In this document: positions 11,480-22,946 of the stretch, in pieces | Position numbering within the stretch: the stretch's first letter is position 1 | Layout of the letters: the number at the start of each line of letters is the position of its first letter | Assembly (NCBI RefSeq): GCF_963966145.1 | Contig: NC_091046.1 | Location: 14,880,001 to 14,944,000 of the forward strand | DNA: 64,000 bases | Source of the DNA: Tenebrio molitor | Taxonomy: Eukaryota; Arthropoda; Insecta; Coleoptera; Tenebrionidae | Reading direction: 5' to 3' | The notes under the pieces: generated by a model | The model's input: the letters and a program-made list of their open reading frames with translations, nothing else | Told to the model about the DNA's origin: nothing | The model's database searches: none | Made by a program: the position numbers and the translations under genes

Positions 11480-11567
11480 TACCCGCCTATGGGTAAGCGC
11501 GAAAATTTTCTGTTGTGATAGAAACGGAGCCTTGTCAAAAAACTTACATTGTTATAAAATAATAGAC

Positions 11568-11919
11568 TACAGTCCATTCCATTTAAGAATGCAGTAGATG
11601 TCGCTTCGAATGGAGAACGTTTCACACTGACGAACGCGGTGAATTTGAAAACATACATTCCAAGCAAAATTAACACCACAAAAAAAGTCATAAAATGGTA
11701 TTCTAATAACAAAATTATAGTTTAATGATCCGTTTGATACAAAAACTCGATAAGTTTGACACTAATAACCAAAAAAATCTATCAAATATCAAAATTTCAC
11801 AGTAGTATCAAAAATCTAACATTGCCTAGTGTAGACTTTTCTCTCATTTTGACCAATCAACGGCGGGAAAATAGTCCCTATGCTATTCTACACTGCATAC
11901 TTAAATGAAATGGACTGTA
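11568..11919. mobile_element. MITE, ends TACAGTCCATT
   Basis: About 33-bp inverted ends (TACAGTCCATTCCATTTAAG against its complement with a few changes) bound 352 bp at TA dinucleotides. Confidence 0.75.
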
Positions 11920-12034
11920 GTTAATTCCACAAAACGGCTCGTTTGGTAAAAATTAGGGGGCAAACAATCTTAGAAAACTTTTGCGAAAAGTTTCATAAAT
12001 TGGCGAGTTCTTCCACTGGTTAAAATTAACACAC

Positions 12035-12090
12035 TCACCTTGTATACCACTTTCCCGGTTATGTATCTCAAAAAACGAACATGAAAATAC
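12035..12090 (+). repeat. Dispersed repeat module shared with 18540-18730
   Basis: ACCACTTTCCCGGTTATGTA followed by TCTCAAAAAACGAACATG matches, inverted, the module repeated twice near 18.55-18.75 kb. Confidence 0.6.
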
Positions 12091-12101
12091 ATTTAGGTAC
12101 A

Positions 12102-12827
12102 TGCAGGGTGTCCCCCAAAAAAAAAGACGAGCTCCCTTATTTATCGGAGGATTTTAATTATCTATACACCAAATTAAATGGTTGTTAATAGGCTACAAAA
12201 TGGCTTAATACTCGTAAATTCACGTATAGCTCCAAGGGCTTCAAGACTAAACTGTCAAAATATTTTTTTTCAAAAGGGATTACATATTTTTTTTTTTGTA
12301 ATTCTGATAGAGATTTTAATTCTGAAAACAACAATGTATCACAAGTATAACTTCACATAAAAAAAAATAACACTAACTTTTGAAACAAATGACGAGCACC
12401 AAGCGAAAAGCTATCAAAATGCATTGCGTTATAATGTAATAACCAAATTAAGGTAGCTGGAAAAACAAATGACAAATAATAACACGTAGGATTGCACAAA
12501 TATGCCACCAATGTTTAGCGCAAAATGGAACATAGACGATAGTAGCATTTCTTTACATTTTTTTTTTTGTGAATTTTTGGTATTTTGTGATACATTGTTG
12601 TTTTCAGAATAAGAATCTCTATCAGAATTACTAAAAAAAATATGTAATCCCATTTGAAAAAAAAATATTTTGACAGTTTATCCTTGGAAGCCCATGGGGC
12701 TATACTCGAATTTATTAGGCCATTTTGTAGCCTATTAACAACCATTCAATTTGGTGTACAGATAATTAAAATCTTCCGATAAATAACGGAGTTATGGACT
12801 CGTCTTCTTTTTTGGGGACACCCTGTA
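12102..12827. mobile_element. Foldback element, ends (TA)CAGGGTGTCCCC
   Basis: A 726-bp element whose two arms of about 240 bp are inverted copies. The left arm runs from CAGGGTGTCCCCC and includes ATTAAATGGTTGTTAATAGG. The right arm mirrors it and ends GGGGACACCCTGTA. Open frames in the arms mirror each other and are symmetry artefacts. The central segment (about 12370-12530) is unique. Confidence 0.9.
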
Positions 12828-12989
12828 TAATCTTGTTTTCAATAATAGTTTTTCATTTACTGTACTTTTAACGAACGTAATAATCAATAAAACAATAAAA
12901 TTCTTGAAGAAATGGAACACTTCGTTGAACACCACGCGAATGTTTTGGCTTCGGCGTGTGTACCTTCTTACCTTATATGAGGAGCAACT

Positions 12990-13625
12990 AATCAAATCGC
13001 ATTATGTCCAGTCGAGGCCAAAATTCAGTTTGAAGTGTAATCCTCTATAACTACTTTACAGCCCTACCTAAAGAAACTGCTAAAAATAAAATTGTATTTC
13101 TATTTAATTTCAGTTTGAAATCTGATGCTTGCATCAAAACGTATAATGTCCATCGAGGTAGACGGATCAAAACGCATTATGTTGTTTCGTTGGCATTTTG
13201 GATACATTTTGGCATGTATCTAACCTCAAATTAGCGGTTTCAATCGTGTCTTTTAGTTTATAAATTATAAGTTTCAATTAAAAATCTTGTCTAGTATTAG
13301 TTTGGCTTTTCAATTAAGTGTTTACCTAGGTTTTTACAATGTTATAATAAATTTCACGATTAACAATAAGCATTATGTCCAAACATACCACAACAAAACG
13401 CATTACATTCACAAGAATGAATCAAATTGCATTATGTCCGATCTTTTTTTAATATTTTCTAAATATCTAGGGTCTTTTTGATCTAAATGAGATCATTAAT
13501 GTGATTCATCTAACAGAACTTCTCAAATGGCCGTTTAGTTTTAACGTAAAGTAAATCGAATTAGAAAATATATGTTTTTTGCTTCTACCCAAAAAACTGT
13601 TTTATGTGCCATAATGCGCTTTGAA
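12990..13625. repeat. Cluster of degenerate CAAAACGCATTATGTCC repeats
   Basis: The words CGCATTATGTCC, CGTATAATGTCC, CGCATTATGTTG, GCATTATGTCCAAA, CGCATTACATTC and TGCATTATGTCC occur at about 13003, 13138, 13172, 13371, 13398 and 13430. An inverted form, CATAATGCGC, lies at about 13610. Several are preceded by ATCAAA. They are spaced irregularly and no coding potential is evident. Confidence 0.6.
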
Positions 13626-14803
13626 GAGTCATATGTACGAGTCTTTAAAAAAGGACATTTTTTTATATGAACCGATTTCTAATTACATAATAATAAATGA
13701 ATAAACCACAAAAGCTGTTAAAAATTAGGTATCTGACATTTAACAACCAGAAATTATTCGAATCCATTAAACCATAATAAAATTGCAAAAAAAAAGTAAA
13801 CATATAAAGACCTTGTCAGTAAACGGCCTTACCGAGTTAGGCAAGATCAATGAAAACATGCGTGGGGCGCCTCGACTTACTTAAAGAAAGAACAATGCGT
13901 CATCGACTTAAATCCATTCAAAATACCATATAAATCTAATTGCGCATCTAACATTTACAAAAACGTTTTACCTGTGGTGTTATGTCATAAACTGTATTTG
14001 GTTTTTTCCATCAAAACATCTCTTTTGGTAGAGCCGACTTATTTGGAATACAACATTCCAAGTGCCACTAATTTAGATAACGGAGATTTCAATTAGAGGT
14101 TGGAACACAAACTCTATTTTACAGCGAACGTCCGTCGAGATAACTCTTTCGAATTTTCTTCATATTATCTTGTTACGCAATTATTTCCACGTTAAGTTAT
14201 AGACCTGCTTAAAATTTCATCCGACACAATTTACATAATATCTTATCGCATACATTTGTAGAATTATACAGCATTTATAAAAAATATGTTTCGGTAATTT
14301 TAAACCTACAAATCTTGTTTATTATAACAGCTTTTTCCGACATTACTAAAGTGACACATGCTGTTTGATCTAAAAAAAAGTCAATATTCATCTCCACAAT
14401 AGAATAAAAGAGTATTCGCGTTACTTTAAACATTCCTGAAAATGACATCTACAAATTTGGATAACTGTGGGTTGGTGATTGAGACAACAGTGTCTGGCAG
14501 TAGTTACTCATTTGGTAATCAAATAATGTGTGGACGGTTTTATGGTGTATAATTATTATTGATGGGAGTTCGATTTGTAAACACGTAACAATAACACATT
14601 TTAAATATTCAGCTACACTTTCGTTTCTAATTTGCAAACTTGCTCTCAGATATAGATAAAATGGAAACACATGGTAAACTTAGAAAAATGCAATTTTTAC
14701 AGATACAGTAAATATGTACATACATGATCATTTCTTGTTATCATAATTAAACTCCAGCAATTACTATTTATGTAAGTAGTTCTAATAAAAACAAAACTTA
14801 TAC
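13626..14803. other. Probable intron of the RRxS gene
   Basis: This stretch follows the phase-0 donor at 14803 on the minus strand. I did not find the next exon with confidence. Composition is AT-rich with no bounded element. Confidence 0.4.
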
Positions 14804-15140
14804 CTTTCTACTTTGCCAAACGGGTTCTTCCCAACAACAACTCCCTGAACTACCTCTGCGTCCTGGATCCCACGAATTCCTACGTCCATCCAAAGAATCG
14901 GTGGAATAATTTTTGGAATTTCTCCTCATCTGATTGGGTACTTGAAGAAAATTACTTTTTAAAGATGACATGGACCCGCCCATTAAATCTCGTCGCACAC
15001 CCCATGAACGGCTGTTGTCTTTACGTAGCGATCCCGTTGAAGAGCCCAAAGGATCCTTTCGCAGGGTCGCAGCAAAGTGACTAGGGTGTTCCATATCCTT
15101 TTTAGGTGGTCCATTCGGAAGACCGAGAGAGTCGCGGCGC
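14804..15140 (-). CDS. Unrecognised RRxS-rich protein, coding exon 2
   Basis: The exon is bounded by acceptor ATCTGTAG|GCGCC at 15140 and donor AGAAAG|GTATAAG at 14804. It adds 112 complete codons after the split arginine codon shared with the previous exon (AG|G), and ends in phase 0. The sequence is basic and serine-rich, with RRRDSLGL, MRRNSKN, GRRNSWD and GRRGSSGS plus LRKDPLGSSTGSLRKD. RRxS is the classical consensus of basophilic kinases such as PKA, so a phosphorylation-regulated scaffold is a reasonable inference. No folded domain, signal peptide or membrane segment is seen. The protein continues beyond this exon, but its next exon was not identified. Confidence 0.8.
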
Positions 15141-15710
15141 CTACAGATTTAAATCTTTCTTAAGAATGAGGCTATTCGATACAATCTTTATTTGTAAACC
15201 GAAATGCAATCATTCGCAACTGCACTACTATAACAATTTGCTTCACTCGCAGAAATATTTTCCAGATCACTGATCACGAAGAAAAAAATATTATGACAAT
15301 ACTTCATGCATTTTGATTTGGTAGTAAATTGCCGTTATTCCCGGCTCATTTTTTAACATCAACAGCTCTGATTTGAATAGTTATTTACAGATCGACACAT
15401 ATTTGTTGTGTTTGATGTTAATTAAAATGATTTCGTGTTAAGCTTGGTATAAACGATGCATGTCTAAAGAGTCATTTATTGCATGTAGTTGGACGACACA
15501 CTTCTCACACGTACAAATTATTCAACAGAAATGTAATTATAAGTAATTAGTCTACTACCAAACAATGCGGTCTAGTTCCGTAAAAATGGTCTCAATTTAA
15601 AATAAAATCACGGTACTTAGCTCTATAAAATTGACAAAACTGTAGCTTTTTATGTTTTCACCAAAGTGGTCGTTGCATTTCTCGGTGACAATGCATCTAA
15701 TTATTCTCAC
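15141..15710 (-). other. Intron of the RRxS gene
   Basis: 570 bases between donor ATTATAG|GTGAGAA and acceptor CTGTAG|G. Phases match (2 + 1), which strongly supports this intron. Nothing else recognised inside. Confidence 0.8.
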
Positions 15711-16033
15711 CTATAATACGTGCCATAATTATTAAGAGCCGGCATGGATTCTCTTCTCGGTCCTACACCATTTCCAAAATAACCTGAGTGATATAAGTTT
15801 GGTTCCTTTTTTTGACTGATGACATTTCCTAAAGAGTCTCTCCTATTTGTTATATGGAGAACACTTCCCAAGGAACCTCGTCGTCCATTTTTTCCATGCA
15901 CATCGCATTTCGTATTCATTTTAGATTCGACCTGAACGTGTACCTCAGATGTTGGTTTTTGTTCAAGTTTAACATCACTGAAAAGGGCCTCGAGCCTCTT
16001 AATGGCAGCTGCATGGTTAATAGCGGTACCCAT
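15711..16033 (-). CDS. Unrecognised RRxS-rich protein, first coding exon
   Basis: The chosen ATG at 16033 has A at -3 and G at +4 and an in-frame TGA two codons upstream. No pyrimidine-rich acceptor lies before it, so this is probably the true start. The exon gives 107 codons. A short amphipathic N-terminus (AAAIKRLEALFSDVKLEQK) is followed by a Ser/Arg-rich tract with GRRGSLGS, NRRDSLGN and PRRESMPA. Together with exon 2 there are seven RRxS sites in about 220 residues. A 2-nt phase passes to exon 2 and regenerates an arginine codon. The composition is clearly above the surrounding GC level. Family not recognised; WDR47 was considered, but the reading phase from its third exon does not fit. 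Confidence 0.85.
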
Positions 16034-16199
16034 TCTTCAGTTTGTTATTCGATATTAAACAAAGTCAGTTGAGTACCTATGTTTGAAGTATGATACATAC
16101 TTTTTCCAATCCCTTTCAATTAAATTTTCGATGTCACTTTTGATAAAGTATCAGTATCATTATGAAAATCCAATGTCTTTTTTTCAAAAACACATAACT

Positions 16200-16430
16200 G
16201 AACCAAATTTGTACTTCATTCACTAAAGTTACTCACTTAAAGTCACTCGCGAAGGAATTCACACATAAGACTATGACCACTAAGATGTGAGTGTGTCAGC
16301 AGGTTCCCATGACTGCGGCCACATTCCAACATTAACACTGTACGATCTCGGAGGTACTGTCACGGTGGAGGCCAAATGCGCGGTCTTATGACAACAAATC
16401 TACCACAACCCACAGTCTATCCAAATGAAA
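16200..16430 (-). promoter_or_regulatory. Probable leader or promoter of the RRxS gene
   Basis: A locally GC-rich, CpG-containing stretch (for example GCGCGGTCTTAT and ACTGCGGCCACATT on the plus strand) lies 200-400 bases upstream of the start codon and lacks transposon ends. A 5' leader or promoter is inferred from position and composition only. No initiator or TATA box is assigned. Confidence 0.35.
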
Positions 16431-16865
16431 ATTGTCACAAAAAATGTCATGTTTCCAATGTTAATTATGTTTACAAACAAAACAAAAATAGTAAAGAAAA
16501 TAATAGAAAAAAGTGGTACGTTTCCTTTCGTAAAAAATGAAATGGTTTTTCTATCTGTAAATAAGATTTGGATTTTTTAATTTTTGTTCCGTATCATATT
16601 GGCACCGCATACTATGTATTTGCTGTAATTTAATTAACACAGTACAAATAGTATTTTTTGTTAACACAAATATCATTAAGTATGTATATGACTTGTATAG
16701 CTACATACAGGGCTAATCAGTAATCATCACATAAGGCTTATTTCTGAATTTATTTTGTACGCAACCAAAAATACATATTAATGACGCTGACCACTTGATA
16801 CCATTTATAATGTGATTTAATTTAGTAATCAACGTAGATAACAAAGCAGTATGTATTTAAATAAA
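16431..16865. other. AT-rich DNA with a lone transposon end
   Basis: TACAGGGCTAATCAGTAATC near 16707 resembles a Tc1/mariner-like end. Its partner end was not found, so the element associated with 16866-16950 is probably truncated. Confidence 0.4.
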
Positions 16866-16950
16866 CTAACCCAGCAAATGTTCAAAGTGTCCTCCATTAG
16901 CTTGAAGACATGCTTCAAGCCTAGTAAGGAACGATTCCCGAACGCGTTAT
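16866..16950 (-). pseudogene. Transposase C-terminal remnant (GGHFEHLL type)
   Basis: The minus strand reads RVRESFLTRLEACLQANGGH followed by FEHLLG and a stop. A terminal (R)xxACixxxGGHFEHLL tail is characteristic of many insect Tc1/mariner-like (DDE superfamily) transposases. No upstream catalytic region is seen, so this is a fragment. Confidence 0.75.
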
Positions 16951-17272
16951 CCTGTTCTAATTAATGAAATCAATAATTAAAGTCATCAACTGTCATTTTG
17001 ACATTTTTAGCAAAATTACATATGGTTCAGTCAATATAAATACATACATACACCTTGCAAAAGGTCATGTCATGTAATTCTAATTATTTAATATGTTGTT
17101 TGGACCTTTGCCAAGAGTAAAAAACCAAATTTGCAACTTCGAAAGACTTGTGCGCGCTGCGTGGTAGCCAAAGAACTGCGAAATTTTCGCACTATTTTCA
17201 GTTTTTGCTCAATATCTCCTAAGATAGGTATGAGTCTCATAGAAAAGTTGAACTTACCTTTTTTAAACTATG

Positions 17273-18395
17273 TAAAGTCCATTCACGTTGGATTTTCCTA
17301 GTCAAGGTCAAATAATTCAATATTGTGGCGGTGTGATTTTTAGTTCAAAAATGCTTTAGCTGTGTATCTCACCAATACGGGCTGATAAAGTAACCAAGTC
17401 ATTCGTAGACTGTAGAGGTTATGTTATTCGCTGTCAGCAAAGAAACAGTCATTTTTCAAATATTGTTATTAAACTTTTTAGAGGATAACAATAGGTAATA
17501 ATACATTCATTTTGTTATCATTGGCACTAAAAATAGTGTCAGTTGTTAATCGGTATGATAGGATTAGGAACATACAATAGGTACCTAACTCCTACCTACT
17601 GGTGTTGTATTTTTCTGCTTGCGTTGTTGATTAATTGAAAAAACCCTTAATGACTACATTTACTTAACCTTTTGCGACTAACATGATGAGTGATGAGGAA
17701 CCAGAATAAGTTATAGAAAATGAACCCAATAGGAAATTGTGTGAAGTTTCTTTCATTGGAAGCGATGGAAGTAAGGAATGCATCTAAATGATGGAACAAA
17801 TTTGGCAATAAAATTTCAGTTATTCAGAGACACTTATACGTTTTGATTGTGGTTGTGACATTTCAAGAATGTATTGTTACAATTGCATACCACAAAAGAA
17901 AGGTGCATTTTGATTTTTAATGATTTTTTTGTAATTTAAGCATTTTGGATGTACATATTACCTTTAAAATAACGTTGTATTGTTAAAACTGCTCAATAAA
18001 GGTCGTAAATAGATTATAATACATGTTAATACATACAAACATTAAATATTAAAGGATTCTAACTAATTAATTTTCGAACTGAAGCTATTTTTTCTTGAGT
18101 CCGTATTAGCTCGGGGGTTTCGTCACATTACGTCAGTTGTGGAAGGTTAACGCAATTTTAAAATTAACCTTTTTTCTTTTCGCCATGGTAAAATCACCCA
18201 AGAATAGAATTTTATTAAAAAATCTGTGACTTTATTTCACACGTCAAACTAACATTCAAAATTAAAGACGTCAAATCGCTCTCAATCGCTCTATCACGAA
18301 TAAAACACGATAATGTAAAAATTACTAGGAAAGGAGGCGCAGGGTTGTAACGTGACAACAATTTGGCAGGGAAAATCCAACGTGAATGGACTTTA
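17273..18395. mobile_element. 1.1-kb element with 23-bp inverted ends
   Basis: TAAAGTCCATTCACGTTGGA with following TTTTCC is mirrored exactly at the right end (GGAAAATCCAACGTGAATGG with following ACTTTA). The ends lie at TA. The interior has no long open frame. A short piece near 17680 reads MMSDEEPE with a stop next to it and is not called as a gene. Confidence 0.75.
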
Positions 18396-18539
18396 GATTA
18401 AATTTACTACAATTTGGGGCCTAAGTGAGCTCTGTGCATCCACTAGTTTCCGAGATACAGCTATTCAAAAACTGAGTATTTCTTCCAAAAAGTGAAAAAG
18501 TTTTGTTTAGATCTTTTATTTTGTTTATAGTATATTCAT

Positions 18540-18830
18540 TTTCATGTTCGTTTCTTGAGATACATAATCGGGAACTTGACATCTGTCAAATGTAACCACA
18601 AAATTTACAATTAATTAATGTTTATTAAGATTTTACCCAAACGAACACGAAAAACATTTTTCGTGCTCGTTTCCTGAGATACATAACCGGGAAAGTGGTA
18701 TATAACTAAATATATAAACTTTCCCGGTTATATACCGAACTTGACATCTGTCAAAGATAACCTCAAAATGTAAAATAAATTGATGTTTTTTAAGATTTTG
18801 TCTAAACGAACACGAAAAATGTTATTCAAT
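18540..18830 (+). repeat. Two tandem copies of a 130-180 bp module
   Basis: The words CGTTTC(T/C)TGAGATACATAA, CGGGAA, GAACTTGACATCTGTCAAA and AACGAACACGAAAAA recur in the same order. An inverted piece, AAACTTTCCCGGTTATATA, separates them. A related piece lies at 12035-12090. Confidence 0.65.
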
Positions 18831-19938
18831 ATTCGTGCGCTGTCAGTTTTCAGGTATTCGGCTTGTTTTGCAGCACTTGGCTGACGCCTCGTGCTTCAAA
18901 TTTCGGCCTCATACATGAAAAGTGATCTGACAGCGCTACTCATATGAAAATAACTAATTCAATATTCAATTAGAAACAAATGACGTGATTCATAACCTAA
19001 CTTTTTTAAAGCCCAAATTCGCGGTAAAAAGGTGTGTACAGCAGACAAAAGTAACTAAATTTAGTAACTCTAGTTCGTCATTACAAATATGAATTTACCA
19101 TAGTTACAGTTCTAAACTGCAGTTGTTTTAAAAAAATTATTTTTCCAACAAATGCAGCTATGAACTTTGGTTTTTATATTTAAAAAAAAATTGAGTACAA
19201 GTATGCTTGACGATCCGCAATCCGTGTAGGTGTCGTCATGATAGTGTTTTGTAAGCTGTACTCTTCTTACGGCAGCACGATTGCAAAACTGCACTGACTC
19301 AGTAAGACCTAATTTAACGTTAGTATTTAAAATCTTCATAGAAAAGAAGCAATTAGTGTAAATTGATTAAAACGAGCATTCCTTTCAATGAATCGTTGGT
19401 TGATCGTTTGCATTAGATTGAAAATTATGCGCAAATGCAACATACTGGTCGTCAAAATCATGTTTTGACGCAATGGAAAATGCTCCATTGTAAAATGATC
19501 GTAAAATCATAACCTATCATCATGTTGTATGACATTAATTGACACTAATTATTTAATTTTTTGTTCGACACTGTCAGAATTTGAGAAATTTCTCCTGTGT
19601 GAGCGGATTTTGATAAATGTCATAACTTGTCAAAACGAAACGTCAAACTAATTTTGAAGATCGACTTGCTAAAAGTATATTTTAAAATCGTACGTTAAAG
19701 ACATTACGACATTGATGTTAACGTTTTTGTTTAACTTACGTTTTGCTAAAACCCTATAAGCAAAGAGTGGAAGGCTCGACACGTTCATTTTCGTCCAACT
19801 GATTTAAAAGAAACGATTTTTTACTGGTGACGAAAAATGTGTATGAAAATAATCATGGATAGATCTCCGTCAACAATCGACATCGACTCCAAGGCGCAAT
19901 ACAATCATATGAGAAGAACATTCAGCTACTAATTTATA
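18831..19938. other. AT-rich DNA, no gene seen
   Basis: Contains a few short dyads and a 75-codon minus-strand open frame (19112-19339) with no recognisable similarity or splice support. Confidence 0.35.
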
Positions 19939-20432
19939 TACAGGTGTCTCAGCTAAGACTTTCGAATCTATAACTATTTATTTTCCAGCGGTTTTTGTGA
20001 AATTTAAAATGCAGATATTTTAGACGGTGAAGAATAAAATCCCATTAATGCAATCACCCAAGTCTTAAAAACGTAATTTTTACATGCCTTTTTTAAAATG
20101 TTGAATCAATTAAGATTTACATAAAAAATTGATCGTCAATAAAAATGCTGTAGGGAAAAACTCGTCCTTGAAAGACGTCTGGCTTGCAAGAAAAAAGCAA
20201 AAAACTGTGTTAAACGTGGCTGCAAATGCAAAAATGTAGACGCGTATGAAACAAACGCGCAATTTTGCAGAATTTGGGTCATCCCTTTTCGCAGAAGCGC
20301 AGGTGACATATTTGACGTTTATCTTGTTCACCTTACAAACATTTACAAAGTTAAAGACAACCTTTGGACGTAATTTATTTTATGCACGATTATATTATAA
20401 TTTGACAATTATGCACACATTTTCTTGACATA

Positions 20433-20484
20433 AACGTCTCTTTATGGCCCACGGATCACTTTATGCCCGTGGGCCATAAAGATA
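20433..20484. repeat. Hairpin, arms CTTTATGGCCCACGG
   Basis: CTCTTTATGGCCCACGG is mirrored by CCGTGGGCCATAAAG with a loop of about 15 bases. Confidence 0.8.
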
Positions 20485-20825
20485 TGTCAAATAAAAGTCA
20501 AAAACATTTTTGGTAAAATTAAGGAAAAAATTGCCACTTAACTTAAATTACCTAATCCCGAATGGGGATTACTCGATACTGGACACTCATTTCTGCCGCT
20601 TTCTCATCCTCGTTCGTCATTTCGTTAATGAATTTATAACCGAAAATTGCAATTGGCATAATGGCTACGGGTATTTTCACTGTTCCCAAGGTTACGCGCA
20701 AAACTAAAAATTTGACGGGAGCACGCGATGCAAACATCCCGTGGTGTGGGCAGACATTTATTTATTAATTATTGTTAAATGTTAGGGTTTTAGGTCTTAA
20801 TCGTGCATAAAATAGTGTATGTACT

Positions 20826-20936
20826 GCGGGCGTGAACTGGCTTTTATGGCCTTCAGCGTGTTTTTAGCCCTCGTTATCACTCGGGCTCAAAATCACACCT
20901 CAGGCCATAAAAGCCCTCTTACGCCCTTAATACATA
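20826..20936. repeat. Hairpin with GC-rich loop
   Basis: Arms GGCTTTTATGGCCT and AGGCCATAAAAGCC lie inside an outer GGGCGT/ACGCCC pair. The loop carries AGCCCTCGTTATCACTCGGGCT. Confidence 0.75.
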
Positions 20937-21634
20937 ACTAACTAATACTGGATGCTTTAATTCTTCCATAAAGGACTAAAACACTATCGGGATATTTTAG
21001 CAAGATAATTTAGTTCACGTACGCTTCCTGTGTCTTCAAATAAATTGACGACTCTCTGAACCTTACATTTTGTAAAGTCTACATTTGGAGAATGTTCCAC
21101 GAGAAAACGAACTGTGTCATTGAAGTTCTTACGACACTCTCCATAGGCAATTTTTTTTCCTTTTTCAACAATATTGAAATTTCTGCCGCTATAGTCTATT
21201 TTTAGAGTATTTTCAATAAATGTTCACAATTTGACGTTTCTAATAAAGCGCGTCCAATTTTGACAGACTTTAAAGGGTGTATAAAATGTTGCTTGGCAAT
21301 TAATCTTCAATTGTTTCAAAAGGTAACTGCTCAAATACCTTCAAATTTTACATTAAATTTTTAACGACAAAATCTAATCTTTTCGTTGAATCAGACAAGT
21401 GATTTACTTAATTGTTTGTGTAGACCCCTATTTTTTAATGTTTAACAATCTAATAATAATCGCGCATAATTTTCGATAAACATGTGTTAAAATTATATTT
21501 TTTAACTTGAGGTAATTTTATTATTACTAATTGAACCTTCACGGTCTAAAATATCTGCATTTTAAATTTCATAAAAATCCGTTGGCAAATAACCGAGATA
21601 TTAGGCTCGAAAGTCTTAGCTGAGACATCCTGTA

Positions 21635-22562
21635 TAAATGGTGTTGTGTACTACTTTGAGCATGTATAACAACATGAACATGCTGAACAGACTGCAGAGA
21701 GCTGCCAATAGCAACTCCATTTCAGTGATGCATTTGAGTAAAAGGGACTTTATACCGGCCAGAGATTTAGCCAACTCATTCTGCCAGGACACGACTCATG
21801 TTGATATATGAACCGCAACACAGTGCAAGGGACCCGAATATATCTTGAAGATTCTATCAACTCAACAGTTTCATGTTTCTCCGCAAGGGTATTTGTCAAC
21901 TGCCCAATCCGGTGGAGATTATTTCAAACATTAAAGTTGTATTTGATTTTCTGTTATTATATTTTGAATCTTGTGAAAAAGGACACCGAATTAAGTTGCA
22001 CACCCATTAAATATCTACTAAAACTGTTTCGTTACCAGCATAACGCATCAGTAATACTTTTATTACCAATGGAAGCCGTGTGGATAAAAATCTTTAAAAA
22101 AAGAAACATTTTTACTGAAAAATTCAAGAAATGAACCCTCGTACCATCATTTCAGTTAGCTTGGTTTTTCTGGAAGTATTATCTGTTCCGATCGTGATCG
22201 TTTGGTCCAGATTTATCCCTGTTGGTACAGTATTTATTTTTCATCAATTTCAAAAACGAGGTGTCCCTGTACACTTCTCACGAAATTCCCACATCCCACT
22301 CTAATTCTACGTTTTTACAATGTGGTATACTTAATTTAATGTACTTAAACACTCTTTTCCTACAACTACAGATCGGCAAACACGAGTTAATTGGATAAAC
22401 TGCTAGATCACCTGAGTTAAGTACATAATATTTTATTACTCCTTGTACCTAATACCTAACTGAGAAAGTTTTGTAACACTCATCACAATAAGTTAACTTT
22501 GTTAATTTTCATGTTGCGTTACATTCGAGTTCTATAAAATTATAAGTTTTAATAAAATTTTA
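21635..22562. other. Intergenic or intronic DNA, no gene supported
   Basis: A 108-codon plus-strand frame (21808-22134) crosses it, but it is basic, hydrophobic and unrecognisable, with no homologous motif that I can name. Confidence 0.35.
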
Positions 22563-22946
22563 TATACAGGTGTATTAAAAATGGCTCATAATATTTATGC
22601 CACGCGAATCTACGTTGAATACCAAACAAAAAATTCTAATTCGAATTTGGTCTTAAGACGAATATTTTTTAAATTACATATTATTATCAAAAATGACATT
22701 AATGACAATCCTTGTTACTTTCTGACTTTACTCAAGTTCTCGAATAATCACTCTAGCTTAGTTGAGATGTTGCAATAGATTCAAAATTTATGAACATATT
22801 ACAATCGTAGCAAATTTCCAAGTTTCACTGTGACTCCATGAGTGGAGGGTTATATCTAACAGTAAATTGGTACTAGAGTTTTTTGCTTCTATTTCATCAT
22901 AGAATCATGTGATGTAAATGTGGTGCGTCATTTTTAATACACCGTA
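22563..22946. mobile_element. MITE, ends TACAGGTGTATTAAAAATG
   Basis: TACAGGTGTATTAAAAATG and the inverse CATTTTTAATACACCGTA bound 384 bp at TA dinucleotides. Interior non-coding. Confidence 0.8.

Larger units (their letters stand above)
19939..21634. mobile_element. 1.7-kb transposon, ends TACAGG(T/A)TGTCTCAGCTAAG
   Basis: The left end (ACAGGTGTCTCAGCTAAGAC) and right end are inverted copies extending about 110 bases, including AAATTTAAAATGCAGATATT and the GACGGTGAAG/CTTCACGGTC junction. TA flanks both ends. The interior holds two GC-rich hairpins, 20433-20484 and 20826-20936. No transposase motif is seen. The 61-codon minus-strand frame near 20552-20737 is unassigned. Confidence 0.8.

Noticed and set aside
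12178..12745. Mirror-image frames beginning MVVNRLQNGLI on both strands
   Set aside because: These are the two arms of the foldback element 12102-12827, and stop codons limit them to about 60-75 codons.
15711..16033. RRxS exons as part of the WDR47-like gene
   Set aside because: WDR47 exon 3 ends in phase 0, whereas an upstream splice into this exon would have to supply a different phase, and an in-frame stop lies just before its ATG.
20552..20737. Small membrane protein on the minus strand (VAIMPIAIFGYKF)
   Set aside because: Lies inside a transposon with inverted ends, has no recognisable homology, and a plus-strand frame overlaps it equally well.
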